Below are positions 23,988 to 33,720 of a DNA stretch of 64,000 nt, piece after piece (the stretch's first letter is position 1; every line of letters begins with the position of its first letter). Under the pieces are notes generated by a model. That model saw only the letters and a program-made list of their open reading frames with translations. It was not told the DNA's origin and ran no database searches. Location: positions 1-64,000 of the forward strand of contig CAVYXV010000007.1 of assembly GCA_963772585.1 (NCBI GenBank), in the 5' to 3' direction. The DNA comes from CAVVXN01 sp963772585 (lineage in GTDB: Bacteria > Planctomycetota > PLA2 > JAEUHO01). Made by a program: the position numbers and the translations under genes.

Positions 23988-26356
23988 TGCGGGCAATCGA
24001 CAGGAAGCTCGTCCGGAACCTCCGCACCATGTGGGCGCAGATCCTCGCGATCGTGCTCATCATCGCCTGCGGGGTGGCGAGCTTCGTCACGGTCATCACC
24101 GCCTACCGCGGGCTCAAAGCCTCCAAGGACGCCTATTACCGGCGGTACCGGCTCGCCGACGTCTTCGCTCCCATGGAGCGCGCGCCCCGCTACGTCCTCC
24201 GGGACCTCGAACACGTCGATGGCGTGCGTCGCGTCGAGGGACGAATCGTGTTCGACGTCACGATCGACCTCCCGAACCTGCCCCAACCGGTCTCAGGCCG
24301 GGTCCTCTCCGTTCCCGACCGGCGTACGCGGATGCTGAACGACCTTCACCTCACGGCCGGCGGGTGGTTCGAAGGAGACGGTACGCGCGAGGTCATCGTG
24401 GCCGACCGCTTCGCCCGGTTCCACCACCTCCAGGTGGGGGATCGGCTGCGCGTGCTGATGAACAACAAGAAGGAGAGCCTCCGGATCGTCGGGACGGCGA
24501 TCAGCCCCGAGTTCGTCTACCTCATCCGGGGCGCCGGCACCATCGCCCCGGACCCGGAGCACTTCACGATTCTCTGGTTCTCGCGGTCGTTCGCGGAGGC
24601 CGTTTTCGACTTCCAGGACGCCGTCAACGAGGTCGTCGCGACCACCTCCCGCGGCGCGCGCGTGCAGGACGTTCTCGACGCCTTCGATCGCAAGCTGGAC
24701 CGCTACGGCGGGCTGGGGGCTTTCGCCCGTGAGGACCTGCCGTCGGACCGCTACGTCTCCAACGAGATCCAGGGACTCGAGGGTTCCGCCACCGTGACGC
24801 CCGCGATCTTCCTCGGCGTCGCCGCGTTCGTCCTGCACATGCTGATGGGACGCCTCGTCCGCACCCAGCGGAGCCAGATCGCGCTCCTGCGGGCCTTCGG
24901 GTACTCCAAGGCGACCGTCGCCGGCCACTACCTCTCCCTCGCCGTGCTCGTCGGCCTCCTGGGCGGGGTGCTCGGCGTCGCCGTCGGTTTCTGGTTCGCG
25001 CGGGAAGTGCTGGAGATGTACCGCCGGTTCTTCGACTTTCCGGTGCTGGTCTTCGGACTCGACCCCATCGCTGCGGGCGGCGGCCTGCTGACCAGCCTGA
25101 TCTTCGCCGTGATGGGGACACTCGCAGCCGTCCGCCGTGCCGTGAGGCTCGACCCGGCCGAGGGGCTCCACCCGGAGGCACCGCCCGCCTACGGGAAGAC
25201 GCTCCTCGAGCGTTGGGGCGGCCTCTGGCGTCGACTAGGGTTCGCCACCCGCATGATCCTCCGCCGCCTCTCGCGCACGAAGGCACGGGCGACGATGACG
25301 GTCCTCGGCGTGGCCCTGGCCGTGTCCATCCTCGTGCTCACGTTCTTCTCGTACGACTCCTACTACGCCATGGTGGAGAACCAGTACCGGCTCGTGGAGC
25401 GGCACGACATCCAGGTCACGTTCCACAAGGAGCGGGGCGACAAGGCCCTCTACGAGGTCCGGCGGATCGAGGGCGTCCGGCGGGCCGAGGCCGAGCTGGC
25501 CGTGCCCGTCCGGCTGGCGAAGGGATGGCGATCGGAACGGACGGGGTTGCAGGGGCTCGACCCCGGTCACGAACTGATCGTCCTCCTCGACGCCGACCTC
25601 TCGCGGGTGGCCCTGCCTGCGGAGGGTCTTCTCCTCTCGCAGAAGCTCGCCGATCTGGTCGGCGCGAAGGTCGGCGACCGCGTTCGCGTGGAGGTGCTCA
25701 ACGGTCGCAAGACCCGCTTCGAGGCGACGGTCGCCGCGGTGGTGGAGGAGTACCTGGGGGCGTTCGCATACGCGCGCCGCGATCTCCTCTCCCGGTGGAT
25801 CGGCGAGAGCGACGTGCTCACGGGTGTCCGCCTGTCCGTGGACCCGGCCCGGACAGAGGAGGTGGGACGCACGCTGAAGGACCTCCCCGCCGTGGCGGCG
25901 GTCTCCTTTCGCGCCGACCAGGCCCGGATCCTCCGCGACATGCTCGCCGAGTCGCAGGACATCATGACGGGCGTCCTCCTCGTGTTCTCCGGCATCATCG
26001 TCTTCGGCGTGCTCTACAATGCCGCCCGGATCTCGCTCGCCGAGCGCCACCGGGAGCTGGGCTCGATGCGCGTGCTCGGCTTCCGCACGCGCGAGGTCGT
26101 CACCGTCCTCGTAGGGGAGAACCTGCTGCTCGTCGCGATGGCCATCCCCCTGGGCGTCGGGCTGGGGGCGCTCTTCAGCTATGCGCTGACGAAGGCCTAC
26201 GAGACGGAGCTCTTCCGTTTCCCCTTCGTCTTCTCGTACGCGACGGTGTACCGCGCCGTGGTGATCACCCTCGTTTTCGCCGTTCTGTCGAATCTCGTGG
26301 TCATTCGTCCCCTCCGGCGGCTCGATCTCGTAGAAGTCCTGAAGGCCCGGGAGTAG
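23987..26356 (+). CDS. FtsX-type ABC permease with two permease halves
   Basis: 789 residues. ATG 23987 overlaps the ATPase stop. It has an N-terminal membrane helix 'MWAQILAIVLIIACGVASFV', a periplasmic MacB_PCD-like domain (about 50-260), then three helices near 270-400 (first FtsX domain, 'AIFLGVAAFVLHMLMGRLVR'). A new membrane helix follows at about 440 ('ATMTVLGVALAVSILVLTFF'), then a second periplasmic domain and a second FtsX domain (about 665-785, 'MTGVLLVFSGIIVFGVLYNA'). Two fused MacB-like halves are typical of large lipoprotein or lipid exporters. The coupling helix 'AERHRELGSMRVLGF' is conserved. Confidence 0.88.
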   Translation: MRAIDRKLVRNLRTMWAQILAIVLIIACGVASFVTVITAYRGLKASKDAYYRRYRLADVFAPMERAPRYVLRDLEHVDGVRRVEGRIVFDVTIDLPNLPQPVSGRVLSVPDRRTRMLNDLHLTAGGWFEGDGTREVIVADRFARFHHLQVGDRLRVLMNNKKESLRIVGTAISPEFVYLIRGAGTIAPDPEHFTILWFSRSFAEAVFDFQDAVNEVVATTSRGARVQDVLDAFDRKLDRYGGLGAFAREDLPSDRYVSNEIQGLEGSATVTPAIFLGVAAFVLHMLMGRLVRTQRSQIALLRAFGYSKATVAGHYLSLAVLVGLLGGVLGVAVGFWFAREVLEMYRRFFDFPVLVFGLDPIAAGGGLLTSLIFAVMGTLAAVRRAVRLDPAEGLHPEAPPAYGKTLLERWGGLWRRLGFATRMILRRLSRTKARATMTVLGVALAVSILVLTFFSYDSYYAMVENQYRLVERHDIQVTFHKERGDKALYEVRRIEGVRRAEAELAVPVRLAKGWRSERTGLQGLDPGHELIVLLDADLSRVALPAEGLLLSQKLADLVGAKVGDRVRVEVLNGRKTRFEATVAAVVEEYLGAFAYARRDLLSRWIGESDVLTGVRLSVDPARTEEVGRTLKDLPAVAAVSFRADQARILRDMLAESQDIMTGVLLVFSGIIVFGVLYNAARISLAERHRELGSMRVLGFRTREVVTVLVGENLLLVAMAIPLGVGLGALFSYALTKAYETELFRFPFVFSYATVYRAVVITLVFAVLSNLVVIRPLRRLDLVEVLKARE

Positions 26357-26360
26357 GTTC

Positions 26361-27695
26361 GTGCGCAAGATCCTCCTCGTGCTCGTCGTTGCGGCGGTCC
26401 TCCTCGGGGGATGGTGGATCAGCCGGACCCGGCCGACGCCGGTGGACGTCGGCGTCGTGGACCGCGGACCGATCCGCGCGGTCGTGGAGGAGGAGGGGAA
26501 GACCCGCGTCGTGGACCGGTACGTGGTCTCGGCGCCGGTCCCGGGCACGCTCTTCCGGGTGGATCTGGAGGCGGGGGACCCGGTGAAGGAGGGGCAGACC
26601 GTGGCGAGGATCGACCCGCTACCCCTCCGGTCGCTCGTGGACGAGACGCGGGCCCGCGTCCGGTCCCTCCAGGAGCGCAAGGAGGGCGTCGAGACGAAGC
26701 GCCCCAAGCCCGAGGAGATCGCGCGGGCCGAGAACATGGAGCGCCAGGCCGTCGAGGCCCTCGGCGTGGCCGAAAACGACCTGGAACTCTCGAAGGTCGC
26801 GCACGAGCACGCCCTGAAACAGCTCGAACGCACTCGCTCGCTCGCCCGGCAGAAGATCGCGACGGACGCCGAGCTCGACGACGCCATCGCCGCCGAAGGC
26901 GAGGCCCGCCAGAGGATGGAGGCCGACGAGGTGCGGGTCAAGATCGCGCAGCTCGACATCGGCGCCGCGAAGCTCGGCAAGGAGATCCTGGAGTCCCGTC
27001 TCCACGACTTCGACTGGGAGCAGAAGGACTACGACGAGCAGATCGCCGCGCTCGATGCGACGCTGAAGAAGCTGGATGCGGACCTCTCCGACACGACGAT
27101 CGTCTCGCCGAGCACCGGCGTCGTCCTCCGCATCGATCGCGAGAGCCGGCAGTTCGTTTCGGCAGGCACGCCCATTCTCGAGGTCGGGGATCTCTCCCGC
27201 CTGGAGGTCGAGGTGGACTTCCTCTCGGAGGACGCCGCGCGCATGGAGAAGGACATGCCCGTGGAGATCTTCGGGCGCGCGCTCGGCGATCGCGTCCTGA
27301 ACGGCTCGATCGCCCGCATCCATCCCAGCGCGTTCACCAAGATCTCCTCCCTCGGCGTGGAGCAGCAGCGGGTGAACGTGATCGTCGGGTTCGACGCCGC
27401 GGGATCCGGGCTCGGGGATCTCTTCCGCGTCGAGGTGCGGGTGATCCTGGAGAGCAAGACGAACGTCCTGCGCGTGCCCGAGGGGGCGCTCTTTCGGGAG
27501 GGCGGCACGTGGCACGCCTTCCGCATCGAGGACGGGCGCGCCCGGGACGCGGCGATCACCACCGGGATCCGCGATGGCCACGTGCGGGAGGTGCTGTCGG
27601 GCCTCGACGAGGGCGACCGGGTGATCCTCCACCCCGACGACGCCATCGAGGAGAGTGCACACGTCCGCCCTCTTCCCTCCGCCCCGACACCCTGA
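26361..27695 (+). CDS. HlyD-family periplasmic adaptor (membrane fusion protein)
   Basis: 444 residues from GTG 26361, four bases after the permease stop. An N-terminal anchor 'ILLVLVVAAVLLGGWWISRT' is followed by a biotinyl-lipoyl half motif 'VVSAPVPGTLFRVDLEAGDP'. A long coiled coil comes next (about 100-240, heptads such as 'ENDLELSKVAHEHALKQLER'), then the second lipoyl half 'TIVSPSTGVVLRIDRESRQF' and beta-barrel/MP domains ('VFREGGTWHAF'-like, 'GLDEGDRVILHPDDAI'). It bridges the inner-membrane permease to the outer membrane. No TolC homologue is in the window. Confidence 0.9.
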   Translation: MRKILLVLVVAAVLLGGWWISRTRPTPVDVGVVDRGPIRAVVEEEGKTRVVDRYVVSAPVPGTLFRVDLEAGDPVKEGQTVARIDPLPLRSLVDETRARVRSLQERKEGVETKRPKPEEIARAENMERQAVEALGVAENDLELSKVAHEHALKQLERTRSLARQKIATDAELDDAIAAEGEARQRMEADEVRVKIAQLDIGAAKLGKEILESRLHDFDWEQKDYDEQIAALDATLKKLDADLSDTTIVSPSTGVVLRIDRESRQFVSAGTPILEVGDLSRLEVEVDFLSEDAARMEKDMPVEIFGRALGDRVLNGSIARIHPSAFTKISSLGVEQQRVNVIVGFDAAGSGLGDLFRVEVRVILESKTNVLRVPEGALFREGGTWHAFRIEDGRARDAAITTGIRDGHVREVLSGLDEGDRVILHPDDAIEESAHVRPLPSAPTP

Positions 27696-27756
27696 CGGCG
27701 GCTCTACCCCTCTCGTTCGGGGTGTACGATCCGCCCTTTCAGGGCGAGGAGAGCGC

Positions 27757-30700
27757 ATGCGTCCGCAGTCCGGCTACTACCGTCATCCCACGCTCCACGG
27801 GGATCGGGTCCTCTTCGTCTGCGAGGACGACCTCTGGGCGGTCCCGACCGACGGCGGCGTCGCCCGCCGCCTGACCTCCAGCCAGACGCAGCTCAGCACG
27901 CCCCGGTTCTCCCCGGACGGGGGGAGGGTGGCCTACGCCGCGCGGGACGAAGGCCCGACGGACATCTACGTGATGGACGCCGAGGGCGGCGCCGCGCGCC
28001 GGCTCACGTGGCTGGGCGTCATGAGCCACGCCGTCGGCTGGACCCCCGACGGGAAGGGCGTGATGTTCGCCACGGCCTGGCGGCAGATGATGCCCGGGCT
28101 CCTGCACCTCGCGACCGTCCCCGTCGAGGGTGGGGTCGTGACACCGCTCCGGTGGGGGCCGGCCCGGGCCGTTGCGCACCAGCCCAAGGGCAAGGGCGTG
28201 GTGATCGGGCGGAACGCCTGGGACCCGGCGCGCTGGAAGCGCTACCGCGGCGGCACGGCGGGCACCCTGTGGGTGGATCGCGACGGCAAGGGCGACTTCG
28301 AGCCGCTGGTCGAGTTCGAGGGCAACCTCGCCGGCCCGATGTGGATCGGATCCCGCGTCTACTTCCTCTCGGATCACGAGGGCCACGGGAACCTCTACTC
28401 CGTCACGCCCACGGGCCGAGGCCTGAAGCGCCACACCCACCACGAGGACTTCTACGTCCGCTTCCCCTCCACCGACGGACGCCGGATCGTCTACCACGCG
28501 GGCGGCGACCTCCACCTCCTCGACCCCCGGACCGACGAGAACCGGCGGATCGAGGTGCGGATCCAGAGCCCCCGCACCGGCGCCCGCCGCCGCTTCGTGG
28601 ACGCCGCGCGGTTCCTGGAGTCGTACGCGCTCCACCCCGAGGGGAACGCCGCCGTCGCCGTGAGCCGCGGCGGGGCCTACGCGTTCGGTCTCTGGGACGG
28701 CCCCGTGGTCCGACACGGCGAGTCCTCCGCCGAGCGCCGCCGCCTCGCGAGCTGGCTCTCCGACGGCAAGCGCATCGCGAGCATCACCGACGCGAAGGGC
28801 GAGGAGGCGCTCGTCGTCGAACCCGGCCTGGAAGACGGCAAGCCTCGCGAGGTAGCGAGGGCTTTCGGCCGCGCGCTGGAGCTTGCGCCCTCGCCGGCCG
28901 GCGGCCAGCGGATCGCGCTCACGAACCACCGCCAGGAGCTCTGGCTCGTGGACGTCCAGAAGGGCACCAAGAAGAAGATCGATGCGAGCGACTTCGACCG
29001 CATCCAGGACCCGGCGTGGTCGCCCGACGGCCGCTACCTCGCCTACAGCTTCCCCTCGAACCTGCGCGTCCGCTGCATCCGGATCTACGACACGACGACC
29101 GGTCGCAAGCACGACGTGACGCGCGCCGAGTTCCAGGACTGGTCGCCCTCCTTCGACCCCGAGGGCCGCTACCTCTACTTCGTCTCCGCCCGCGTGTTCG
29201 ACCCCGTCTACGACAGCCACTACTTCGACCTCGGCTTCCCGCGTGGGGCCCTGCCCTGTCTGGTGACGCTGAGAAAGGACCTGCCGTCGCCGTTCGAGAG
29301 CGCCGGGCGCGACCCGCGGCTTCCGGTGGGCGTCGAGCCGGTCGGCCCGAAGGGAGGCGGGAAGGACGCGAAGGACGGCAAGAAGGAGAAGGACGGCGGC
29401 GACAAGCCCTCCCCGGTGAAGATCGACTTCGACGGCATCGAGGGGCGCGTCGTCTCCTTCCCGGTCGGCGAGGAGCGCTACGGGTCGATCGCCGGCGCTC
29501 CCGGTCGCGTGCTCTTCGGCCATCGACCCGTCCGCGGCAGCATGCTCCCGGAGGACGACGACGGCGGCGCCACCGAAGCGAACGTCACCCTGCAAGCCTG
29601 GATCTTCGAGGAGGAGAAGGCCGAGACGGTGGCCGATGACCTCGTGGGCTTCTCGCTCTCCGGCGACGGGCGCGCCCTCGCGCTCCGGACGAAGGACCGC
29701 GTGCGCGTGGTGCCGTCCAGCGCCAAGGCCTCGGACCTCGCGTCGCGCTCGGGCGGCGGGCGCGCCGGCGGGTGGATCCAGTTCGACCGGATCCGCCCCG
29801 AGGTGCATCCCGGCGCCGAGTGGAAGCAAATGTTCCGCGAGGCGTGGCGCCTCCAGCGCGACCACTTCTGGACCTCCGACATGTCCGGCGTCGCGTGGAA
29901 GGCGATCCACGACCGCTACCTCCCGCTCGTGGAACGCGTGGCGACGCGCGCCGAGTTCAGCGACCTCGTCTGGGAGATGCAGGGCGAGCTCGGGACCTCC
30001 CACTGCTACGAGATGGGAGGCGACTACCGCCAGGTGCCCGCTTGGTACCAGGGCTTTCTCGGGGTGGATCTGGAGTACCGCCCGCGCACGCGCTCGTGGC
30101 ACGTCGCGCGGATCCCCCAGGGCGACAGCTGGGAGGCCAGCCACGTCGCGCCCATCGCCGCGCCGGGCGTGAACGTGAAGATCGGCGACCGGATCGAGGC
30201 CATCGACGGCCGGGAGATCGGCGCGGACCGAACGCCCTACGAGTGCCTCGTGAACCGAGCGGGCCGCGCGGTGCGCCTGCGCGTACGTACGGGCCAGGGC
30301 CGCCCGCGCGACGTGGTCGTGCGGGCCGCCGGCGGCGACCACGGCCTGCGCTACCGCGACTGGGTCGAGACGAACCGGTCCTGGGTCCACGAGAAGAGCA
30401 AGGGCAAGGTCGGCTACGTCCACATCCCGAACATGGGGCCCGACGGTTTCGCCGAGTTCCACCGCTACTACCGCCTGGAGGTGGAGCGGGAGGGGCTGCT
30501 GGTGGACGTGCGGTTCAACGGCGGCGGCCACGTGTCGCAGCTGCTGCTGGAGAAGCTCCTCCGGCGCCGGATCGGCTACGACACGACCCGCTGGGGGAAG
30601 CGCCCCATGTCCTACCCCGACGTCGCGCCGATGGGCCCGATGGTCGCCCTGATCAACGAGTACGCCGGCTCCGACGGCGACATCTTCAGCCAGGCGTTCA

Positions 30701-31032
30701 AGCTCTACGACCTGGGCCCGCTCGTCGGTACCCGCACCTGGGGCGGCGTCGTCGGCATCTGGCCCCGCCACGCGCTGGTAGACGGCACGATGACCTCCCA
30801 GCCCGAGTTCAGCTTCTGGTTCGAGGGGATCGGCTGGGGCGTCGAGAACTACGGCGTGGCGCCCGACATCGAGGTGGACGTGCGCCCCCAGGACTACGCC
30901 GCCGGCGTCGATCCGCAGCTCGAGCGTGCCCTGAAGGAGGTCCGGACGATCATCGCGGAGAAGCGGCCGACGCTTCCCGACTTCGGAAAGAGGCCCCAGC
31001 GGAAGCCCCCCAAACTTCCGCCCGTGAAATAG
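27757..31032 (+). CDS. Tricorn protease homologue (S41)
   Basis: 1091 residues from ATG 27757. The N-terminal 620 residues are WD40/TolB-like propeller repeats ('GGVARRLTSSQTQLSTPRFS', 'PAWSPDGRYLAYSFPSNLRV'). A Lys/Asp/Gly-rich linker lies near 530-550. The C-terminal part has a helical domain, PDZ ('APGVNVKIGDRIEAIDGREI') and the S41 core. Catalytic residues are all present: S748-H749 in 'ELGTSHCYEMGGD', nucleophile S972 in 'NEYAGSDGDIFSQAF' and E1030 in 'GWGVENYGVAPD'. These sit within a few residues of archaeal tricorn S745/H746/S965/E1023. It degrades peptides after proteasome- or Lon-type cleavage. No signal peptide. Confidence 0.93.
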   Translation: MRPQSGYYRHPTLHGDRVLFVCEDDLWAVPTDGGVARRLTSSQTQLSTPRFSPDGGRVAYAARDEGPTDIYVMDAEGGAARRLTWLGVMSHAVGWTPDGKGVMFATAWRQMMPGLLHLATVPVEGGVVTPLRWGPARAVAHQPKGKGVVIGRNAWDPARWKRYRGGTAGTLWVDRDGKGDFEPLVEFEGNLAGPMWIGSRVYFLSDHEGHGNLYSVTPTGRGLKRHTHHEDFYVRFPSTDGRRIVYHAGGDLHLLDPRTDENRRIEVRIQSPRTGARRRFVDAARFLESYALHPEGNAAVAVSRGGAYAFGLWDGPVVRHGESSAERRRLASWLSDGKRIASITDAKGEEALVVEPGLEDGKPREVARAFGRALELAPSPAGGQRIALTNHRQELWLVDVQKGTKKKIDASDFDRIQDPAWSPDGRYLAYSFPSNLRVRCIRIYDTTTGRKHDVTRAEFQDWSPSFDPEGRYLYFVSARVFDPVYDSHYFDLGFPRGALPCLVTLRKDLPSPFESAGRDPRLPVGVEPVGPKGGGKDAKDGKKEKDGGDKPSPVKIDFDGIEGRVVSFPVGEERYGSIAGAPGRVLFGHRPVRGSMLPEDDDGGATEANVTLQAWIFEEEKAETVADDLVGFSLSGDGRALALRTKDRVRVVPSSAKASDLASRSGGGRAGGWIQFDRIRPEVHPGAEWKQMFREAWRLQRDHFWTSDMSGVAWKAIHDRYLPLVERVATRAEFSDLVWEMQGELGTSHCYEMGGDYRQVPAWYQGFLGVDLEYRPRTRSWHVARIPQGDSWEASHVAPIAAPGVNVKIGDRIEAIDGREIGADRTPYECLVNRAGRAVRLRVRTGQGRPRDVVVRAAGGDHGLRYRDWVETNRSWVHEKSKGKVGYVHIPNMGPDGFAEFHRYYRLEVEREGLLVDVRFNGGGHVSQLLLEKLLRRRIGYDTTRWGKRPMSYPDVAPMGPMVALINEYAGSDGDIFSQAFKLYDLGPLVGTRTWGGVVGIWPRHALVDGTMTSQPEFSFWFEGIGWGVENYGVAPDIEVDVRPQDYAAGVDPQLERALKEVRTIIAEKRPTLPDFGKRPQRKPPKLPPVK

Positions 31033-31162
31033 GTGAAGAAGGGCCGGCCCATCGGCAGATCCCTTCGGGGCCCTGCGCCCCGGGCGAGGGGACCGCGCGG
31101 GCTTGGCGCGGGACGCGCCGGGGGTACGGTTGCCTCCGAATGTCGTCCCCCGGGAGCTGCCG

Positions 31163-32670
31163 ATGCCCTATCCGTTCTGGGACGGAGGAGTCGCCTACGG
31201 CCCCCTGATGGCCGTGATCGCGGTGCTCCACGTCTTCGTGTCGCACTTCGCCATCGGCGGAGGCCTGTACCTCGTGGTGGCAGAGGGGCGCGCCCGTCGC
31301 AGGCACGACGAGGAAGGCCTCGCATTCGTCCGGAGCGTGAGCCGCTTCTTCGTGCTCGCCACGGTCGTCTTCGGCGCCCTCTCGGGCGTCGCGATCTGGT
31401 TCGTGATCGGCCTGCTCAGCCCGAACGCCACGGAGCTCCTCATCCACAACTTCGTGTGGGCGTGGGGCATCGAATGGACGTTCTTCATCGTCGAGATCCT
31501 CTCCGCGATCCTCTACTTCCTCGGCTGGAAGCGCATGTCGGCGCGCGACCACATGGCGCTCGGCTGGGTCTACTTCGTGATGGCCTTCCTGACGCTCCTC
31601 GTCATCAACGGGATCGTCAGCTTCATGCTCACGCCGGGCGACTGGATTCGCACGGGGGGCTTCTGGGACGGCTTCCTCAACCCCACCTACTGGCCATCCC
31701 TCGTGCTCCGCACGGGCGTGGCGATCCTCCTCGCGGGGGTCTTCACCCTCGCGCTCGCGGCGTGGCGTCGGGCCGGCGCGTTCAAGGCGCGGCTCGTACG
31801 CTTCAATGCCCTCTGGGCCTTGGTAGGGCTCGTCGCGGCGGGGGGGGCTGGTTCTGGTACGAGTCCGCGATTGGCGACGACCTGCTCTCCACCGCGACCA
31901 CCCGGTTGCCCATCGCGGGGACGGCAATGCACTCGATGGTGCAGGCGGCGATCGTTCTCGCGCTCGTCGTTCTCGTGGTGGGCCTCCTCCTGCCGCGCCT
32001 CTACGGCCGGGTCGTCGGTCTGGTCGTCCTGCTGCTCGCGCTGGTGGCGTTCGGCGGCTTCGAGTGGTTCCGCGAGGCCGCGCGAAAGCCCTACGTGGCC
32101 TACGGCTACATGTACGGGAACGGCATCCGGGCCGACCGGGCCGAGGCGTGGAGCGAGGGGGACGGCCTCCTCGCGCACGCGGCCTTCCGCACGTCCGACG
32201 AGGGCACCGACCTCTACCGCATGGCGTGCGAGACCTGCCACACGCCCGGCGGCTACAGCGACATCCTCCCCAAGTACGCCCATACGGATCCGGCGTTCAT
32301 CGAGTCCTCGCTCCGGGGGCTCCACGAGATGCGCGGCAAGATGCCGCCCTTCCCCGGGAACGCCGAGGAGCGGAAGACCCTGGCCGCTTGGATCTGGTCC
32401 CGCGTGGATCAGCGTCCGCTCGCGGCGGCGACCGGCCTCCAGGGCGACGCGCTCGGGAAGGCGGCCTACGCCCGACGCTGCGAGTTGTGCCACGAGCGCG
32501 GCGGGTGGAAGGACCCGAGCGACACGATCAAGGACATCGACCGAGAGGGCATCTCCGACCTCATCAGCGAGAGCTTGGCGGACACGATGCCGGTCTGGTC
32601 CGGTCCCGACGACGAGAAGCAGGCCCTGATCGACTATCTCGACGCCTGGAAGAAGGAGATCGTTCGATGA
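31163..32670 (+). pseudogene. CydA-like membrane protein fused to a c-type cytochrome, with a -1 frameshift
   Basis: ATG 31163 opens a membrane protein: 'DGGVAYGPLMAVIAVLHVFV' with His ligands in 'LHVFVSHFAIGGG', and about six helices. The frame is lost at a run of eight G at 31840-31847; a -1 shift there restores it ('GWFWYESAIGDDLLSTATTR'). Downstream come two more helices and a periplasmic part with two heme motifs, C-E-T-C-H (about 32227) and C-E-L-C-H (about 32479), to TGA 32670. Corrected length is about 502 residues. This is a CydA-superfamily quinol oxidoreductase subunit joined to a diheme cytochrome c. The break may be a sequencing error in the G-run, a real mutation or slippage. 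Confidence 0.8.
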
Positions 32671-33701
32671 CGCCGCTCGCCGCGCTGCCCGACTACCACT
32701 TCCTGCCGGCGCCGCTCTGGCTCCTCACGGCGCTGCACGTGCTGACCCTGACGCTCCACTTTGCGGCCATGAACCTCCTCTTCGGGGGACTCGTCGTGGT
32801 CCTGTTCGGACGCTTCGAGGGCAAGTGGCGTCACCCGGTCGTCCGCACCTACGCCTCGCTCTTCCCCGTCCTGATGGCGGCCACGGTCACCCTGGGCGTG
32901 GCGCCGCTCCTCTTCGTGCAGCTCGTCTACGGGGGCTCGGTCTACAGCGCGGCCATCGTGAGCGGATGGCTGTGGCTGGCGATTCCGCTGGTCGTCATGA
33001 TCGCCTACTACTTCCTCTACGCGGGGCGCTTCGCGAAGGAGGGGAGCCCGCGCACGCGGACCTGGATGGGCCTGGCGTTCGTCGGTCTGCTCTTCGTGTC
33101 GCTGGTCTACAGCTCGGTGTTCTCCCTCTCGGAGCATCCCCAGCTCCAGAAGGACCTCTACGCGAAGACCCAGTCCGGCTTGCTGCTGAATCCCCACGTC
33201 GGGGACTGGTTGTTCCGTTGGCTCCACATGCTCACGGGGGCCACGGCGGTGGGCGCCTTCTTCGCGGCCGTCCTCGTCCGGAAGGACGAGAAGGCCTTCA
33301 AGGTCGCTCGTTCCTTCTTCCTCGGCGGCATGATCGCCGCGATGGCGGCCGGGATCGTCTACCTGCTCTCCCTCGGCGATCTGATCAAGCCCTTCATGCA
33401 TTCGAGCGGCATCGTCTTCATGACGGTCGGCATCCTGCTGGCTCTCGGCTCGCTCCACATGATCTTCAAGCGGAAGTTCTTCCTCACCGGCGGGATGCTC
33501 TTCGTCTCGCTCCTCACGATGGTCGCGACCCGTCACGTCGTCCGGAACCTCGCCCTGGCAGGGAGCTTCGACGCGAGCGCGCTTCCGGTCGCCCCCCAGT
33601 GGGGGGTCTTCGCGATCTTCGTCGTCTGCCTCGTGGCGGCGATCGCCCTCGTGGCTTGGATGCTGAAGCTGTACTTCCGCTCCGGCGAGGCGACCGCGTG
33701 A
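32667..33701 (+). CDS. Polytopic membrane subunit partner of the CydA-like cytochrome
   Basis: 344 residues. Its ATG overlaps the previous stop (ATGA), so it is made together with the CydA-like/cytochrome c protein. About eight or nine membrane helices, e.g. 'LWLLTALHVLTLTLHFAAMN', 'LFPVLMAATVTLGVAPLLFV', 'IPLVVMIAYYFLYAGRF', 'WLHMLTGATAVGAFFAAVLV' and 'WGVFAIFVVCLVAAIALVAW'. Histidines within helices (L-H-V-L-T-L-T-L-H-F, R-W-L-H-M, T-R-H-V-V-R) could ligate heme b. It resembles the first subunit in its helix pattern, so the pair may form a heterodimeric quinol-cytochrome c module. No heme c motif here. Confidence 0.75.
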   Translation: MTPLAALPDYHFLPAPLWLLTALHVLTLTLHFAAMNLLFGGLVVVLFGRFEGKWRHPVVRTYASLFPVLMAATVTLGVAPLLFVQLVYGGSVYSAAIVSGWLWLAIPLVVMIAYYFLYAGRFAKEGSPRTRTWMGLAFVGLLFVSLVYSSVFSLSEHPQLQKDLYAKTQSGLLLNPHVGDWLFRWLHMLTGATAVGAFFAAVLVRKDEKAFKVARSFFLGGMIAAMAAGIVYLLSLGDLIKPFMHSSGIVFMTVGILLALGSLHMIFKRKFFLTGGMLFVSLLTMVATRHVVRNLALAGSFDASALPVAPQWGVFAIFVVCLVAAIALVAWMLKLYFRSGEATA

Positions 33702-33720
33702 CCAGGCCCACCCCGGAGGG

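Noticed and set aside
27739..30771. A 1010-codon frame antisense to the tricorn protease
   Set aside because: It is a complement of a GC-rich gene; no ribosome site, Arg/Val/His/Ala-heavy composition and no motif, while the other strand has all tricorn catalytic residues.
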